Part shown: positions 62,101 through 64,000 of the stretch, piece after piece
How positions within the stretch are numbered: position 1 is the first letter of the stretch
Layout of the letters: the number at the start of each line of letters is the position of its first letter
DNA from: Linepithema humile
Lineage: Eukaryota; Arthropoda; Insecta; Hymenoptera; Formicidae
Direction: 5' to 3'
NCBI RefSeq assembly: GCF_040581485.1
Contig: NC_090133.1
Coordinates: 25,818,139 to 25,882,138 of the forward strand
Length of the DNA: 64,000 nt
Translations under genes and position numbers: made by a program
The notes under the pieces: generated by a model
The model's input: the letters and a program-made list of their open reading frames with translations, nothing else
Databases searched by the model: none
Told to the model about the DNA's origin: nothing

Positions 62101-64000
62101 CACCAACCACCCACGAACGAAGACATCCAGCTGAACTCGCGCGCCATCACCTGGCCGAAGGAAATGGAGACGGTGATGGAATTGGCGAGTAAGAGACTGA
62201 ACATGAGAAAAGACTTCCTGGAGACGGTGCTGCGCACGCGACGGGACACCTTCGAGAAGAAGACAGTCACTATGCAACTGGTGATTGATCAATTCAAGCG
62301 GAAGGATCCGCCGGTCCTCACGATGGAGGAAATGGTGCAAGCCGTAGAGGAGGTCGAGCACATGTCTGCGACTATGGCGGAGATTCGCAAGGAGGCCGAA
62401 GAGATCAACGAAGAAGAGGGATTACTGGATATAGAATTAAGTCCGTATGTGGAGCTGCCGACTATGTCCGGCACGGTGGACACCTTCGACCGGCTCTGGC
62501 ACACGGCTCTGGACTTCCATCGAAACTACGACCGGTGGTTTTACGGCCCTTTCCTGGGTCTGGACGCGGAGCGCGTGCGCGACGAGACCGAGGAAACGTG
62601 GCGCGTTCTGTACAAGCTGTCGCGCGTACTCACAGACGTGCCGGGCGCCAGACGCGTCGCCGAGATGGTGCGCGGCAAGGTGGAGAAGTTCCGGCAGTTC
62701 ATCCCGCTGTTGCAGGCCATCTGCACGCCCGGGCTGCAGGCTCGGCACTGGGAGAGCATCAGCAAGACCGTCGACGTGGCGATAATGCCCACGGACGTCA
62801 GCAATCTGTCGGAGATGCTCGAGCTCGGCCTGCTCGCTCACATCGCCAAGCTGGAAGAAATAGCGTCGGCGGCCACGAAGGAGCACACTCTGCAGCGCAA
62901 TCTGTACAAGATGAAGGACGAGTGGCAGGAGGTGTACTTCGAACTCACACCCTATCGCGAGACCGGAGTGTCCATATTATCCGCCGTGGACGACATACAA
63001 GTGCTGCTGGACGATCACATACTCAAAGCGCAGACCATGCGCGGCTCGCCGTTCGTCAAAGCGTTCGAAGAGGAGATGCAGCAGTGGGAAGAGAAGCTCA
63101 TACTGATGCAGGACATCATCGATCAGTGGCTGCTCTGCCAGGCCACGTGGATGTATCTCGAGCCGATATTCAGCAGCGAGGACATCATGCGCCAGATGCC
63201 GACCGAATCGCGCAACTTCCGCCGAATCGACAAGATCTGGCGCAACATTATGCTGTACGTGCAACAGAACAGACGAGTGATCGACGCGACCGCGATGCCG
63301 AACATGCTGCAGGAGCTGAAGCTGTGCAACTTGCTGCTCGACGAAATCCAGAAGGGCCTGAACGACTACTTGGAGAAGAAGCGTTTGTTCTTCCCGCGAT
63401 TTTTCTTTCTGTCAAATGACGAACTACTGGAGATCCTGTCTGAGACGAAAGATCCGCAGCGGGTGCAGCCGCATCTGCGCAAATGCTTCGAGGGTATCAA
63501 CAGGCTGCGTTTCACCAAGGAGGAGGAGATCATCGGCATGCTGTCAGCCGAGGAAGAATACGTACCGCTGAGCGGCAAGATCTATCCGGCGGACGCAAAG
63601 GGCATGGTGGAGAGATGGCTGTGCCAGGTGGAGGAGCTCATGACAATCTCAATGCGCGACATCGCCGAGGAGAGCGTAATCGCGTACTTCGAGACGGAAC
63701 GCGAGGAGTGGGTGCTTGCGTGGCCCGGTCAGATCGTCATCTGCGCCAGCCAGATACATTGGACCAACGAGGTGTACGACTCCTTCGAGAACCTCTCCAC
63801 GGCATCTTATCTGCAAAAATGCAACGATCAGATTGAGAATATTGTCAGCCTCGTGCGCGGAAAGCTCGACCCCGGCGCCAGAATCACGTTAAACGCCCTG
63901 ATCGTGATAGATGTGCACGCGCGGGACGTGGTGAAGCTGCTGATCGACAAACAGGTGGACGATCCGTCGGACTTCAACTGGATAGCTCAGCTGCGCTACT
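59119..64000 (+). CDS. Axonemal inner-arm dynein heavy chain, DNAH3/7/12 group (N-terminal part)
   Basis: Motor subunit of ciliary inner-arm dynein. Exons in the window: 59119-59628, 59772-60001, 60254-60523, 60651-61013, 61105-61315, 61392-61619 and 61807 onward, open to the right edge, giving about 1335 residues of an expected 4000 or so. The N-terminal tail is followed by the linker region. The later part matches DNAH12 closely: GLQARHWESISKTV, YRETGVSILSAVDDIQ, TMRGSPFVKAFEEEM, WMYLEPIFSSEDIMRQMP, LNDYLEKKRLFFPRFFFLSN, ELLEILSETKDP and VQPHLRKCFEGINRL. The window ends at FNWIAQLRYY, just before the AAA1 Walker A region, so motor activity cannot be judged. In insects such genes serve sperm flagella and chordotonal cilia. 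The last exon is at least 2.2 kb and much richer in GC than the exons before it. Confidence 0.95.

Noticed and set aside
62435..63840. Large open frames on both strands, up to 294 codons
   Set aside because: Shadows of the GC-rich dynein exon in other frames. The dynein frame is the one with similarity.
1..64000. CRISPR arrays, operons, prophage or plasmid elements
   Set aside because: Spliced genes, intron structure and gene content are eukaryotic. No regularly spaced repeat array is present.

Overview
This is a window of AT-rich eukaryotic nuclear DNA. Multi-exon genes have short GT-AG introns, housekeeping genes sit head to head around shared promoters, and the TER94 gene model gives exactly 801 codons. 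Gene content and protein similarity point to an insect, most likely a hymenopteran such as an ant; that last step is inference. I found no bacterial features, no CRISPR array and no convincing tRNA or rRNA. Every gene model was built by hand from exon similarity, splice signals and reading phase, and the phases close in every model except the LEPROT first junction.

Layout. 1-4922 (-): V-ATPase 116-kDa subunit a, cut by the left edge. 4923-21254: about 16 kb without a recognisable coding exon. It holds simple repeats, several GC-rich islands that may be first exons or promoters, and a cluster of GATA-type sites. 21255-23076 (-): thiamine pyrophosphokinase. It is head to head with a C2orf69 homologue (23567-25098, +). 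26199-26950 (-): a short type II membrane protein with a glucosidase-II-beta-like domain. It diverges from queuine tRNA-ribosyltransferase QTRT1 (28877-30872, +), and a large imperfect inverted repeat lies between them. 31290-32344 (-): CCDC25. 33448-35446 (-): UBAC1, head to head with WIPI2/Atg18a (36855-42513, +). 46545-52272 (-): TER94/VCP, head to head with LEPROT/Vps55 (52969-54291, +). 55660-58510 (+): a TMC family protein. 59119 to the right edge (+): an axonemal inner-arm dynein heavy chain, cut before its motor domain.

Functions. Most genes are conserved housekeeping genes. Several touch endomembrane traffic and proteostasis: V-ATPase acidification, LEPROT sorting, WIPI2 autophagy, TER94 segregase, UBAC1 ubiquitin ligase subunit and the ER glucosidase-like protein. 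Two could be mitochondrial: C2orf69, and possibly TPK through an N-terminal extension. They look like neighbours rather than one pathway.

I did not find a clearly new biological system. The best leads are the 1.4-kb inverted repeat upstream of QTRT1 with a nested hairpin, a second inverted repeat inside a TER94 intron, the putative mitochondrial leader of TPK, the two alternative C-termini of WIPI2, the phase problem at the LEPROT first exon, and the GATA-site cluster upstream of the V-ATPase gene.
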